From contig JAPKHL010000041.1 of assembly GCA_026646875.1 (NCBI GenBank), forward strand, positions 1-40,296: a DNA stretch of 40,296 nucleotides. The letters run 5' to 3'. Shown one piece after another: positions 16,514-24,525 of the stretch. Position 1 is the stretch's first letter; each line of letters begins with the position of its first letter. The notes beneath the pieces are model-generated. The model did no database searches, was not told where the DNA came from, and saw only the letters and a list, made by a program, of their open reading frames with translations. The DNA is from Rhodocyclaceae bacterium. GTDB taxonomy: Bacteria > Pseudomonadota > Gammaproteobacteria > Burkholderiales > Rhodocyclaceae. The position numbers and the translations under genes are program-made.

Positions 16514-18708
16514 GCGGGTTCTCCCTCGCGTGCGATTTCAATGATGGGGATCACGGCGGCCGGATGCGCCGCGTGCGCCTCCGGCCCCTTCTTGCGCTCG
16601 AGGATGCGCGGCACGCACAGCTGGTCGCTCTGCAGGATGACCACGCAATCGAGGCACTGGAAGCATTCTTCGTAGTGGATCGCACCGTTGCGGTGGATGG
16701 CCTGGTAGCGGCAGTCGTTCCAGCAGCGCTGGCAGGGCTTGCCGCATTCGGCGCGGCGCGTCAGCCAGTCGAGGCGCCGGAAGCGTCCGAGGATCGCCAG
16801 GCCGGCGCCCAGCGGACACAGGTAGCGGCAGTAGCCCTTGTAGACCACGGTCCCGGACAGGATGACGATCGCCGCCCAGAGCACGTAGGGCCATGCCCGG
16901 TCGAAGAGCAGCGTGATGCTGGTCTTGAACGGCTCGATCTCGACCACCCGGGCAGTCCAGGCGGCGGACCCCAGCGCGGTGCCGAGAATCAGGGCGAGCA
17001 CGCCATGCTTGAGCCACTTGAGCCGGGCATCGAGCCGCGGGGACAGGCGGATCTGGCGGATGCGCAGGGCGCGCGCCAGGGGTTCGACGAGCTCCTGCAG
17101 CGCGCCGAAGGGGCACAGCCAGCCGCAGAAGGTGCCGCGCCCCCAGAGCACGAGGGTCAGCAGGACGAAACCCCAGAGCACGACCGTCGGCGGATCGTAA
17201 AGGAAGAAGCCGGGGCTGCGCCCCTCCGCGATGGCCTGGACCAGGGCCGTGAGGTTGACGATCGACAGTTGCCCCTGCGCGTACCACCCGATGAAGACCA
17301 GGGTGAACAGCAGGAAGGCGATGCGGAAGCGCCGGGTGTTGCGGGCGTCGAGCGCCAGCCTTTCCTGCCGCCACAGAACGACGAAAAGCAGGAGCAGGGC
17401 AGCGCCGAGGACGGCCAGTTCGGGGGCCCGGTCGAGCCACATCGAATGCCAGGTCTTCTCGTCCGGTGCCGCAGCGACGAAGTAGGTCTCGGGCACCCGT
17501 GCCTGGAAGCCGAAGCTCCTGACCACCCGCTCCGGGTAGAACTGCCCCTTGCTGCGCATCACCGCCAGCGAGAAATCGAGCGGCTGGGCGATGTCCAGTC
17601 CGGCCGGTGCGATCACCCGGAAGACGCGCCATTCGGCATCCCGCAGCGCGGCCGGGAGGCGGAGCTTGTATTCCGGCGCAAGCAGTTCGAGGCTCTCCGA
17701 GAGGTCGAGGTCGCGTATCTCGATCGGCAGTTCCCCCTGGTGCAGCGTCAGCCGTCCGGGCACGCTGGCCCGCACGAAGTCGCTGCCGAGGAAGGAGTAC
17801 GGCCCCCGTCCGACCACCAGCAGGGCGTGATCGCCGGGATCGAGGCGCTGCTGGAGGTAATCCCAGGCCGCCGGATGCAGCAGGTTGCGCCCGACCGCCG
17901 GCAGCCCGAGGTGTGCGACATGCAGTTCGATGAATTCGTCGTCCGGGTGCGCGGCGACCGCCGCATCCTGCCCGGCGCCCACCGTGTCGGCAAAAGCGGC
18001 CTCGATCTCGCGGTTGCCGATCGCCTTGCGCGTGATCAGGCCGGCGCGCACCAGTCCGTCCCAGTCCAGCGGCTGGAAGACCTCGGGCCGGATCCGCGCC
18101 ACCAGATCGGGGTCGCGCCCCTGCGCGAAGCCCAGCCGGGCGCGCGCCACCTTCAGCGCGGCCGCAAGCAGCGACTGGTTGAGAATCCGGATCGACGCGG
18201 TGGCCTTCGCCACGCCATCGAGGTAGGCGACCGAATGCCCTTGCCGCTCGCCGCGATCGATGCTCGTCCCGATCCGGATGTTCTGCGTCAGCGAGATGCC
18301 GCGATACTGCTCGACGAAACGCGCCAGCGGTTCGGGCCCCAGCCCGTCGACGAAGACCGGTTCATGCTGGGAAAGCACCCGCACGTCGATGAATTTTCCC
18401 TTCGCGTCGAGCGCCACCAGCAGGTTGAACGGCGTCCCGGAAAATCCGGGAATCGGCGCCAGATCGATCGATTCGAAGACGTATGCGATCAGCGGCGTCT
18501 CCGTGCCCTCCTGCTTGAAGATCGGCCAGACCGGCAGATCGGCCTCCTTCTCGCCGACGATCAGCGGCGAGGGGAACGCCAGGCGCATCGCCTCGCGATC
18601 CATCACGCCGGCCCGTGCCGGCTGCGCCAGCAAGGCCAGCAGCGCCGCCAGCGCCAGCAGCGCGCGGAACGCCGCGCCCGCCGGGAAGATGCGCCCGCCG
18701 CGCATCAT
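16510..18708 (-). CDS. NosR/NirI family flavinylated, Fe-S membrane protein
   Basis: The protein has 732 residues: an N-terminal signal or membrane helix, then a periplasmic FMN-binding domain (V-F-E-S-I-D-L-A-P-I-P-G-F-S-G near 78-91) with a flavinylation-like site D164-x5-T170 (D-G-V-A-K-A-T). Several membrane helices follow from about 420, carrying F-C-G-W-L-C-P-F-G and C-R-Y-L-C-P-L-G. The C-terminus is a cytoplasmic double-cluster ferredoxin region (E-C-G-K-P-C-Q-R-C-W-N-D-C and C-F-Q-C-L-D-C). NosR passes electrons to N2O reductase, but no nosZ or nosDFY lies nearby, and the gene sits between a CMD-like gene and CoA-transferase genes. A different redox role is therefore possible. The start overlaps the CMD-like stop by ATGA; a second ATG lies at 18705. 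Confidence 0.85.
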   Translation of the reverse strand: MMRGGRIFPAGAAFRALLALAALLALLAQPARAGVMDREAMRLAFPSPLIVGEKEADLPVWPIFKQEGTETPLIAYVFESIDLAPIPGFSGTPFNLLVALDAKGKFIDVRVLSQHEPVFVDGLGPEPLARFVEQYRGISLTQNIRIGTSIDRGERQGHSVAYLDGVAKATASIRILNQSLLAAALKVARARLGFAQGRDPDLVARIRPEVFQPLDWDGLVRAGLITRKAIGNREIEAAFADTVGAGQDAAVAAHPDDEFIELHVAHLGLPAVGRNLLHPAAWDYLQQRLDPGDHALLVVGRGPYSFLGSDFVRASVPGRLTLHQGELPIEIRDLDLSESLELLAPEYKLRLPAALRDAEWRVFRVIAPAGLDIAQPLDFSLAVMRSKGQFYPERVVRSFGFQARVPETYFVAAAPDEKTWHSMWLDRAPELAVLGAALLLLFVVLWRQERLALDARNTRRFRIAFLLFTLVFIGWYAQGQLSIVNLTALVQAIAEGRSPGFFLYDPPTVVLWGFVLLTLVLWGRGTFCGWLCPFGALQELVEPLARALRIRQIRLSPRLDARLKWLKHGVLALILGTALGSAAWTARVVEIEPFKTSITLLFDRAWPYVLWAAIVILSGTVVYKGYCRYLCPLGAGLAILGRFRRLDWLTRRAECGKPCQRCWNDCRYQAIHRNGAIHYEECFQCLDCVVILQSDQLCVPRILERKKGPEAHAAHPAAVIPIIEIAREGEPA

Positions 18709-19127
18709 TGCGCGGACGCCGCCACGGCGGCGTCCGCCTCCCGCAGCACGGTGGCGAACGTGGCGAAGGCATTGAGCGCGGCCGGAAAACCACTATAGAC
18801 CGAGGTCATCATCAGCACCTCGGTCAACTCCTCGCGGCTGCAGCCGACCTTGAGCGCCGCGTGCAGGTGCAGCCTGAGCTGCGGCTGCGCGTGGCCGAGC
18901 GCGGCAATCGCGGAGACGATCGCCAGCTCCCGCCGGCGGCTGTCCAGCGAGGGGCGCGAGTAGACATCCCCGAACGGGAATTCGACCAGGTAATTCGCGA
19001 AATCCGGGGAAACCCCGTGCAGCTCGCGATAGAACTGCTGCAGGATCCCGTTGTCGATCTCGACGATCTTCTGCCATCCGGATGCGAACCGGCTGCTCCG
19101 CTCCTGCACCTGCACGGAAGCGCTCAT
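18705..19127 (-). CDS. Carboxymuconolactone decarboxylase family protein
   Basis: This 140-residue protein has the CMD fold pattern: R-R-R-E-L-A-I-V-S-A-I-A-A-L-G-H, L-R-L-H-L-H-A-A-L-K-V-G-C-S-R-E-E-L-T-E-V-L, and V-Y-S-G-F-P-A-A-L-N-A-F. This resembles PcaC-type carboxymuconolactone decarboxylases. The AhpD-type C-x-x-C redox pair is absent. Family members decarboxylate or act on peroxides and quinone-like compounds; the substrate here is unknown. I chose ATG 19127 because AGGAG lies 7-8 nt upstream; a frame starting at 19202 would add a non-family extension. It heads a tight block with the NosR-like, apbE and CoA-transferase genes. Confidence 0.85.
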   Translation of the reverse strand: MSASVQVQERSSRFASGWQKIVEIDNGILQQFYRELHGVSPDFANYLVEFPFGDVYSRPSLDSRRRELAIVSAIAALGHAQPQLRLHLHAALKVGCSREELTEVLMMTSVYSGFPAALNAFATFATVLREADAAVAASAQ

Positions 19128-19254
19128 TGAATTCTCCTGAAACGCACGCGGCATGCCAGAGAAACGGCCTTGCGGGAAGCGCGGGAAAAATTCCCACGGC
19201 ATGGGATTTGCTGCCCCTGGAATTTAAGCTATTCGCACAGACAGGAGGTCCGTG

Positions 19255-19581
19255 ATGGCGACAAGGCCAAAACGCAAGGTTTATGACCCGGAGTTCAAGG
19301 CGCGCATCGGCATCGAGGCCTTGCAGGGCGAGCACTCGATCGGAGAGATCGCGCGCCGGCACGGGATCCACGCGATGCAGATCCGGCAGTGGCGGAAGCG
19401 GATACTGGACGCCGCCGGCACGCTCTTCGACGTCCGCCGGGGGCCGAAGCCGCGCCCGGAAGCAGCCCCGGCGAGATACCGGCAGGCCCTGTGCTGCAAC
19501 CTAATCCCCGCGTGCGTCCACCGCCGGGGGAGACGCTGCGCCGCGCACCTGGAAGCCGCGCTGAATACCGAGATCAAATGA
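19255..19581 (+). CDS. IS3-type transposase OrfA-like HTH protein (solitary remnant)
   Basis: The first 60 or so of 108 residues match the IS3-family OrfA helix-turn-helix: K-V-Y-D-P-E-F-K-A-R-I-G-I-E-A-L-Q-G-E, then I-G-E-I-A-R-R-H-G-I-H-A-M-Q-I-R-Q-W-R-K-R. After that the sequence becomes Pro/Arg/Cys-rich and loses the family's leucine-zipper region. No OrfB or terminal inverted repeats are visible downstream, so this is probably a degraded insertion sequence. A good Shine-Dalgarno (AGGAGG, 19243-19248) precedes ATG 19255, so it could still be expressed as a small DNA-binding protein. A GTG lies at 19252, too close to the Shine-Dalgarno. Confidence 0.65.
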   Translation: MATRPKRKVYDPEFKARIGIEALQGEHSIGEIARRHGIHAMQIRQWRKRILDAAGTLFDVRRGPKPRPEAAPARYRQALCCNLIPACVHRRGRRCAAHLEAALNTEIK

Positions 19582-19670
19582 ATATTGCATATTAAATGCA
19601 CACGCCGCGCCAATTTGTCACACCGGCTGCTGCGCAATGAAGCGCGTTCCCGTCGGGGCGCGCGCAACGG

Positions 19671-19676
19671 TAGAAT
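19671..19676 (+). promoter_or_regulatory. Putative -10 box for the ferredoxin-hydrolase genes
   Basis: TAGAAT matches the -10 consensus at 5 of 6 positions. The best -35 is TTCCCG (19647-19652), poor, with an 18-bp spacer. Predicted start near 19683, about 60 nt before the ferredoxin ATG. The rest of the gap 19582-19743 holds an AT-rich patch at 19578-19600 and nothing else I can name. Confidence 0.35.
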
Positions 19677-19743
19677 CCGTAACCGGACCCCCGGCGCGGC
19701 CACGCGCTTCCCCCGGCCCGCTCGCCCCCTTCAGGAGTTTCCG

Positions 19744-20052
19744 ATGAATCACTTCAAACACCACGTCTTCTTCTGCTGCAATCAGCGCGGCGAAGGGGAA
19801 ACCTGCTGCAACGCCCTTGGCGCGACGGACATGCAGACCTACGCCAAGGACCGGATCGCCGCGCTCGGCCTGAAGGGCAAGGGCAAGGTGCGCATCAACA
19901 AGGCCGGCTGCCTCGACCGCTGCGACGAGGGCCCGGTGCTCGTCGTCTATCCGGAGGGCGTCTGGTATACCTACGTCGACCGCGAGGACGTCGAGGAAAT
20001 CATCCAGGAACACCTGGTGAACGGCCGCGTCGTCGAGCGCCTGCGGATCTGA
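19744..20052 (+). CDS. Thioredoxin-like 2Fe-2S ferredoxin
   Basis: This 102-residue protein resembles (2Fe-2S) ferredoxins of the thioredoxin-like fold. Cysteines lie at 11, 12, 21, 22, 56 and 60. The C-x3-C pair in G-C-L-D-R-C-D-E-G-P and one Cys from each earlier pair would hold the cluster. The C-terminal Y-P-E-G-V-W-Y-T-Y-V, D-V-E-E-I-I-Q-E-H-L is standard for the family. It is probably a cytoplasmic electron carrier; the partner is unknown. ATG 19744 has AGGAG at 19733-19737. The alpha/beta hydrolase gene starts 6 bp after the stop. Confidence 0.9.
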   Translation: MNHFKHHVFFCCNQRGEGETCCNALGATDMQTYAKDRIAALGLKGKGKVRINKAGCLDRCDEGPVLVVYPEGVWYTYVDREDVEEIIQEHLVNGRVVERLRI

Positions 20053-20058
20053 GCGGCG

Positions 20059-20697
20059 ATGAGGCTCAACGAGGAAAGGATCGCCATCGACGGCCCGGTC
20101 GGCGCCATCGAGATGATCGTCGAGAATCCCGGCGCACCGCGCGGCATCGCGCTGATCTGCCACCCGCATCCGCTGTTCGGCGGCGCCAACACCAACAAGG
20201 TGGCGCAGACGCTGGCGCGCACCTTCGCGCGCATGGACTACGTGGCGCTGCGTCCGAACTTCCGTGGTGTCGGCAGCAGTGCCGGCACGCACGACGAGGG
20301 ACGCGGCGAGACCGAGGACATGCTTGCCGTGCTGGCCGACGCGAAATGCCGCTACGGGGACCTGCCGGTGGCGCTCGCCGGCTTCTCCTTCGGCGCTTTC
20401 GTGCAGACGCGCGTGGCCCGGGCGCTGGCCGAAGCCAACCACCCGGCGCAACGCCTGGTGCTGGTCGGCACCGCCGCCGGCTTCGTCGAGGGTACGCGCA
20501 GCTACGATACCGAGGCCGTGCCCGGCGACACCATCGTCATCCACGGCTCGGCCGACGAGACGGTGCCGCTGGCCAATGTGCTGGCCTGGGCCGAACCGCT
20601 CGAGCTGCCGGTGGTGGTGGTGCCCGGCGCCGACCATTTCTTCCACCGCCGCCTGCATGTCATCCGCGAGATCGTCACGCGTGCCTGGCGCCACTGA
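20059..20697 (+). CDS. Alpha/beta hydrolase (COG2945-like)
   Basis: This 212-residue hydrolase has C-H-P-H-P-L-F-G-G near 34-42, R-P-N-F-R-G-V-G-x-S (65-73), nucleophile Ser110 in G-F-S-F-G, an acidic member in H-G-S-A-D-E-T-V-P, and a final His in G-A-D-H-F-F-H. This is the pattern of small proteobacterial serine hydrolases of the COG2945 type, whose substrate is generally unknown. No signal peptide is seen, so it is probably cytoplasmic. It lies 6 bp after the ferredoxin and its end overlaps the next hydrolase gene by 17 bp. Confidence 0.88.
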   Translation: MRLNEERIAIDGPVGAIEMIVENPGAPRGIALICHPHPLFGGANTNKVAQTLARTFARMDYVALRPNFRGVGSSAGTHDEGRGETEDMLAVLADAKCRYGDLPVALAGFSFGAFVQTRVARALAEANHPAQRLVLVGTAAGFVEGTRSYDTEAVPGDTIVIHGSADETVPLANVLAWAEPLELPVVVVPGADHFFHRRLHVIREIVTRAWRH

Positions 20698-21661
20698 GTG
20701 CCGCGCCCCGCGCGCGCTGGCGGCCATTCTTCCGGCCCTCGTGCTGGCGGGCCTGACGGCCTGGCCCGCACCGGGCGACGCCGGTCCGCTGCGCGAGCGG
20801 CTCGCTACGCGCCAGGCAGCCGCCACCGACGACGATGCCGATGAGGTGCAAGGCGCCCGCTTTCCTCTGCCGGAGGGCATCGTGCTGCACGCCGACCAGG
20901 CCTACGGCACGCATCCGCGCCAGCGCTTCGACGTCTATGCGCCAGCCGACGCCCGCCAGGCACCGCTCCTGCTGCTCATACACGGCGGCGGCTGGCGGCG
21001 TGGCGACAAGGGATTGCGCACGCTCCTGGAGCACAAGCTGAAACGCTGGGTGCCGCGCGGCTTCATCGTCGTTTCGGCGAACTACCGGCTGGTGCCCGAC
21101 GCCGACCCGGTCGAACAGGCACAGGATCTGGCGCGCGCCCTGGCAGCCGTACAGACGCGCGCGGCGACCTGGGGCGGCGATGGCCAGCGGGTGATCCTGA
21201 TCGGCCACTCGGCCGGTGCCCACCTCGCTGCGCTGCTCTCGGCCGATCCCGCCCGCGCTGCGGCCGTCGGTGTCCGCCCCTGGCTGGGCAGCGTGCTGCT
21301 CGATTCGGGCGCGCTCGACGTGCCCGGCATCCTGGGCGCCCGCCACCTCCCCCTCTACGACCGCGCCTTCGGCGCGGACCCGGCGCGCTGGCAGGCGGCT
21401 TCGCCCTACCATGCGCTGGGGCCAGCGGCACGACCGATGCTGGCGGTGTGCTCGACGCAGCGTGCCGCGCCCTGCCCGGAGGCCGAGCGTTTCGCCGTCG
21501 CCGCGCGTGCGCATGGCGTGCGCGTCGACATCCGCCGCGAGGACCGCTCGCACCGCGACATCAACCGACTGCTCGGCGACGACCCGGTTTACACGGAGGC
21601 CGTCGAACGCTTCCTGCGCAGTCTCGACCCGCTCGTCGCCGCCCGCCTGGCGGGTGGCTGA
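20681..21661 (+). CDS. Secreted alpha/beta hydrolase (esterase/lipase, HSL-like)
   Basis: This 326-residue protein runs from a GTG at 20681, with an N-terminal signal ([17 protein letters not shown], cleavage near A-P-G-D-A). The hydrolase core has the oxyanion-hole motif [12 protein letters not shown], nucleophile Ser in G-H-S-A-G-A-H, and a final His in R-S-H-R-D-I-N, as in the BD-FAE/kynurenine-formamidase-like group. It is likely periplasmic. There is no ATG at the right place; the GTG overlaps the upstream hydrolase by 17 bp and is the only start that keeps the signal peptide. The substrate is unknown. Confidence 0.8.
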   Translation: MPGATECRAPRALAAILPALVLAGLTAWPAPGDAGPLRERLATRQAAATDDDADEVQGARFPLPEGIVLHADQAYGTHPRQRFDVYAPADARQAPLLLLIHGGGWRRGDKGLRTLLEHKLKRWVPRGFIVVSANYRLVPDADPVEQAQDLARALAAVQTRAATWGGDGQRVILIGHSAGAHLAALLSADPARAAAVGVRPWLGSVLLDSGALDVPGILGARHLPLYDRAFGADPARWQAASPYHALGPAARPMLAVCSTQRAAPCPEAERFAVAARAHGVRVDIRREDRSHRDINRLLGDDPVYTEAVERFLRSLDPLVAARLAGG

Positions 21662-21692
21662 CCGACACACCCCTTTGCCCGCCCCGCTACCC

Positions 21693-22628
21693 ATGTCCGC
21701 CATCGCCCCACCCGAGCCCCCTCTTGCCGTCGCCGGCCTGCGCAAGTCCTATGGTGGGCAGACGGTCGTCGCCGGCATCGGCTTCGCGGTGCCTGCGGGC
21801 ACCTGCTTCGGCCTGCTCGGTCCCAACGGCGCCGGCAAGACGACCACCCTGCGCTGCTGCCTCGGACTGACGGCCCCCGATGCCGGCGAGATCCGCCTCG
21901 GCGGCCGCGCGATTCCCGCCGAGGCCGGCACGGCACGGCAGCGCGTCGGCGTGGTGCCGCAGTTCGACAACCTCGACCCCGATTTCACGGTCGCCGAGAA
22001 CCTGCTCGTGTACGGACGCTACTTCGGCCTGGGCGATGCCGCGATCCGCGCGCGCATTCCGGCGCTGCTCGAGTTCGCCGGGCTGGCCGGCAAGGAAAAG
22101 GCGCGCATCCAGTCGCTCTCGGGCGGCATGAAGCGGCGCCTGACGCTGGCGCGCGCGCTGGTGAACGATCCCGACATCGTCTTTCTCGACGAACCGACCA
22201 CCGGCCTCGACCCGCAGGCCCGCCACCTCATCTGGGAGCGCCTCAAGCGCCTGACGGCGCAGGGCAAGACGCTGATCCTGACCACCCACTTCATGGACGA
22301 GGCGGAGCGTCTGTGCGACCGTCTCGCCGTCCTCGACCACGGCACGCTGGTCGTCGAGGGCGCGCCGCGCGCGCTGATCGCCGCACACATCGAGCCGCAG
22401 GTGGTCGAGCTGTTCGGCGATGGCGCCGCCGCCTGGGCACAGGCCCACCGCGCCCTCGGCGAGCGCCTGGAAGTGGCCGGCGAGACGGCCTTCTTCTACT
22501 GCCGCGACGTGGCGCCGCTGCTCGCCGCGCTGGCGGCCGACGCCGATGCCGGCCGCCACTACGTGCACCGCGCCGCCAACCTCGAGGATGTCTTCCTCAA
22601 GCTGACCGGGCGCGAGCTGCGCGACTGA
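21693..22628 (+). CDS. nodI: NodI-like ABC transporter ATP-binding protein
   Basis: This 311-residue ATPase has Walker [10 protein letters not shown] (43-51), a Q-loop V-V-P-Q-F-D-N-L-D, signature L-S-G-G-M-K-R-R-L, Walker [16 protein letters not shown] and switch His in [10 protein letters not shown]. The [15 protein letters not shown] block is typical of NodI/DrrA exporters. A C-terminal regulatory domain of about 70 residues follows. Together with the next gene it forms an exporter. The NodI name reflects family only; non-nodulating betaproteobacteria carry it too, and the cargo is unknown. The gene starts 31 bp after the esterase. Confidence 0.88.
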   Translation: MSAIAPPEPPLAVAGLRKSYGGQTVVAGIGFAVPAGTCFGLLGPNGAGKTTTLRCCLGLTAPDAGEIRLGGRAIPAEAGTARQRVGVVPQFDNLDPDFTVAENLLVYGRYFGLGDAAIRARIPALLEFAGLAGKEKARIQSLSGGMKRRLTLARALVNDPDIVFLDEPTTGLDPQARHLIWERLKRLTAQGKTLILTTHFMDEAERLCDRLAVLDHGTLVVEGAPRALIAAHIEPQVVELFGDGAAAWAQAHRALGERLEVAGETAFFYCRDVAPLLAALAADADAGRHYVHRAANLEDVFLKLTGRELRD

Positions 22629-22658
22629 CGCCGGCCCTGCCCCCCACCCGAGCCGACC

Positions 22659-23453
22659 ATGTCCGATCCGCGTTCCCGTCCCTACGCCCTGCCCCGCCCC
22701 GGCCTGCGCTGGCTGCCGGTGTGGCGGCGCAACTTCCTCGTCTGGCGCAAGCTGGCGATCCCCTCGGTGCTCGGCAACCTGGCCGATCCGCTGATCTACA
22801 TGCTCGGCCTCGGCTACGGTCTCGGCGGCATGCTGCCGCAGGTGAGCGGCGTCAGCTACGTGGCCTTCCTCGCCGCCGGCACGGTGGTCGCCAGCACGAT
22901 GAACGCCGCCACCTTCGAGGCGCTCTACTCGGCCTTCTCGCGCATGCACGTGCAGAAGACCTGGGAGGCCATCCTCAACACCCCGCTGTCGCTCGACCAC
23001 GTGCTGACCGCCGAGCTGGTCTGGGCGGCCAGCAAGAGCCTGCTATCCGGACTGGCCATCCTGCTCGTCGTCGCCGCGCTCGGATTGACCGCCTCGCCAC
23101 TCGCGCTGTGGGTGATCCCGGTGATCTTCCTGACCGGCCTGTGCTTCGCGGCGATGGGGCTGATCGTCTGCGCGCTGGCGCCGTCCTACGATTTCTTCAT
23201 GTACTACTTCACGCTGTTCATCACGCCGATGCTGCTGCTCTCCGGGGTCTTCTTCCCGGCCGACCAGCTGCCGGCGCTGGTGCAGACCCTGGCCGGCGGC
23301 CTGCCGCTGGCCCACGCCGTGCAGCTGGCGCGTCCGCTGCTGCTCGGCGAGGTGCCGGCCAACGCCGTCACGCACGTTGCGACGCTGCTCGCCATCACCG
23401 CCGTCGCCTTCTACATCGCCTGCGTGCTGACACGCCGGCGCCTGCTCAAGTAA
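22659..23453 (+). CDS. nodJ: NodJ-like ABC transporter permease
   Basis: This 264-residue ABC-2 type permease has six hydrophobic segments. The family blocks P-L-I-Y-M-L-G-L-G-Y-G-L-G, A-F-L-A-A-G-T-V-V-A-S-T-M-N, F-S-R-M-x-x-Q-K-T-W-E-A-I-L-N-T-P-L and L-L-L-S-G-V-F-F-P-A-D-Q-L-P are all present. It pairs with the ATPase 30 bp upstream as an inner-membrane exporter. In rhizobia NodIJ exports lipochitin oligosaccharides; here no nod genes are present, so the substrate is probably an unrelated lipid or glycolipid. The FMN-reductase gene follows after 13 bp. Confidence 0.88.
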   Translation: MSDPRSRPYALPRPGLRWLPVWRRNFLVWRKLAIPSVLGNLADPLIYMLGLGYGLGGMLPQVSGVSYVAFLAAGTVVASTMNAATFEALYSAFSRMHVQKTWEAILNTPLSLDHVLTAELVWAASKSLLSGLAILLVVAALGLTASPLALWVIPVIFLTGLCFAAMGLIVCALAPSYDFFMYYFTLFITPMLLLSGVFFPADQLPALVQTLAGGLPLAHAVQLARPLLLGEVPANAVTHVATLLAITAVAFYIACVLTRRRLLK

Positions 23454-23466
23454 GGGAGGTCGCACC

Positions 23467-24063
23467 ATGCAACCCAGGATTCTCGCCCTCTCCGGCAGCA
23501 GCCGTGCCGGCTCGCTCAATCTCCGCCTGCTCGACGCGGCCTGCGTCGTCGCCCGTGCCCAGGGCGCCACGGTCACCCGGATCGACCTGCGCGCGCTGGC
23601 GCTGCCGCTCTACGACGGCGACCTGGAAGCCGCACAGGGACTGCCGGCCGGCGCCCTGACGCTGAAACGCGAGCTCGCCACGCACCACGGACTGCTGCTC
23701 GCCTCGCCGGAATACAACGGCCTCATCACCCCGCTGCTGAAAAACGCCATCGACTGGGCCTCGCGGCCACAACCCGGACAGGCGCAGCCGTTCGCCGGTC
23801 GCGTCGCCACCCTGCTCGCCGCCTCGCCGGGCGCGCTCGGCGGCCTGCGCGGCCTGCCGGTGGTGCGTCAGCTGCTGTGCAACCTCGGGATGCTGGTGAC
23901 GCCGGGGCAGATGGCCCTGCCGCTGGCGGCGCAGGCCTTCGCCGACGACGGCGGGCTGCGCGAGGAGAACCCCCGGCAGATGCTCGAACGCACGGTTGGC
24001 GAGCTGCTCGCCACCGCCCGGGCGCTGCGGCCGCCGCTTGCCGAGGCTCCGCCTGCCGATTGA
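23467..24063 (+). CDS. NADPH-dependent FMN reductase family protein
   Basis: This 198-residue flavodoxin-fold protein has the phosphate loop S-G-S-S-R-A-G-S-L-N (9-18) and the signature S-P-E-Y-N-G-L-I-T-P-L-L-K-N-A-I-D-W (79-96), as in the ChrR/YieF/AzoR-like NAD(P)H:quinone or chromate reductases. Such enzymes reduce quinones, azo dyes, FMN or metals using NAD(P)H in the cytoplasm. GGGAGG lies just before its ATG. It is on the same strand as nodIJ, 13 bp after nodJ. The cobalamin riboswitch lies downstream of it, so it is not under B12 control. Confidence 0.88.
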   Translation: MQPRILALSGSSRAGSLNLRLLDAACVVARAQGATVTRIDLRALALPLYDGDLEAAQGLPAGALTLKRELATHHGLLLASPEYNGLITPLLKNAIDWASRPQPGQAQPFAGRVATLLAASPGALGGLRGLPVVRQLLCNLGMLVTPGQMALPLAAQAFADDGGLREENPRQMLERTVGELLATARALRPPLAEAPPAD

Positions 24064-24101
24064 CGGCCACCGCCGGCTTCGGGGAAAATCGCCGCTCCTT
24101 T

Positions 24102-24262
24102 CGGTTCGACGAAACGGAACACGGTGAGAATCCGTGGCGGGCCCGCCGCTGTATCCGGGGACGGGCGCTGCATGATCTCGCGATCGGCCACTGACGGGGA
24201 GCACCCCGGCGGGAAGGCGCAGCGCTCCGGTTGATCCGGGAGCCAGAAGACGTGTCGAACCG
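24102..24262 (+). promoter_or_regulatory. Cobalamin (AdoCbl-type) riboswitch aptamer
   Basis: CGGTTCGAC (24102-24110) pairs perfectly with GTCGAACCG (24254-24262) as P1. Between them are the conserved core G-G-T-G-x-G-A-A-T-C-C near 24122, C-C-C-G-C-C-G-C-T-G-T-A at about 24141-24153, and the B12 box C-G-G-G-A-G-C-C-A-G-A-A-G-A-C (24237-24251). The 161-nt span suits a cobalamin aptamer. It lies just upstream of an intrinsic terminator and the cbpA-cbpB genes, so B12 probably lowers their expression. Confidence 0.9.
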
Positions 24263-24279
24263 CACTGGAGTCCAGGCAA

Positions 24280-24336
24280 GGGCTCCGGCTGAACGCATGC
24301 GAAAGCGTGCGCTCAGCCGGAGCCCTTTTTGTTTTT
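24280..24336 (+). terminator. Intrinsic terminator: riboswitch expression platform
   Basis: A 21-step hairpin with one A-C mismatch and a GAAA loop (24301-24304): left arm 24280-24300, right arm 24305-24325, followed by TTTTTGTTTTT (24326-24336). GGCTCC (24281-24286) can alternatively pair with GGAGCC (24239-24244) in the aptamer core, a plausible 6-bp antiterminator. cbpA starts 18 nt downstream. Confidence 0.92.
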
Positions 24337-24354
24337 CGATTCGAGGAAAAGATC

Positions 24355-24525
24355 ATGACCCAGACCCCGTCCGCCATCCCTCCGGCCCCGACCACGCCCG
24401 CCTCCGCCGCCGACGGCACCGCGCCGCCCGACGCCGCGCCGACGATCGCCGTGCGCAAGAGCTGCAACCCGGACGGCATCGGCCTCTCGCACTACGTGCT
24501 GATGGATCGCAAGGCGGCCCGATGA
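24355..24525 (+). CDS. cbpA: CbpA-like modified-peptide precursor
   Basis: This 56-residue peptide has a Pro/Ala/Thr-rich N-terminal half (residues 1-30), likely a leader, and a C-terminal candidate core that contains a single Cys37 in R-K-S-C-N-P-D-G-I-G, then L-S-H-Y-V-L-M-D and a basic tail R-K-A-A-R. No signal peptide or Gly-Gly motif is seen. It has a GAGG Shine-Dalgarno at 24343-24346 and overlaps the radical SAM gene by ATGA. I recall a family named modified peptide precursor CbpA, found beside a SPASM enzyme CbpB and cobalamin riboswitches, which fits exactly. The mature product and its function are not known to me. Confidence 0.82.
   Translation: MTQTPSAIPPAPTTPASAADGTAPPDAAPTIAVRKSCNPDGIGLSHYVLMDRKAAR

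Noticed and set aside
16402..18798. 798-codon plus-strand frame opposite the NosR-like gene
   Set aside because: No recognisable domain and biased composition. The minus strand encodes a coherent flavin/Fe-S membrane protein.
19128..19165. Sigma54-like GG-N10-GC upstream of the CMD-like gene on the minus strand
   Set aside because: The start site it predicts would fall inside or after the Shine-Dalgarno sequence, leaving no usable leader.
24355..24525. B12-binding D-x-H-x-x-G motif in CbpA
   Set aside because: The peptide has D-G-I-G-L-S-H-Y, which does not match the motif order or spacing.
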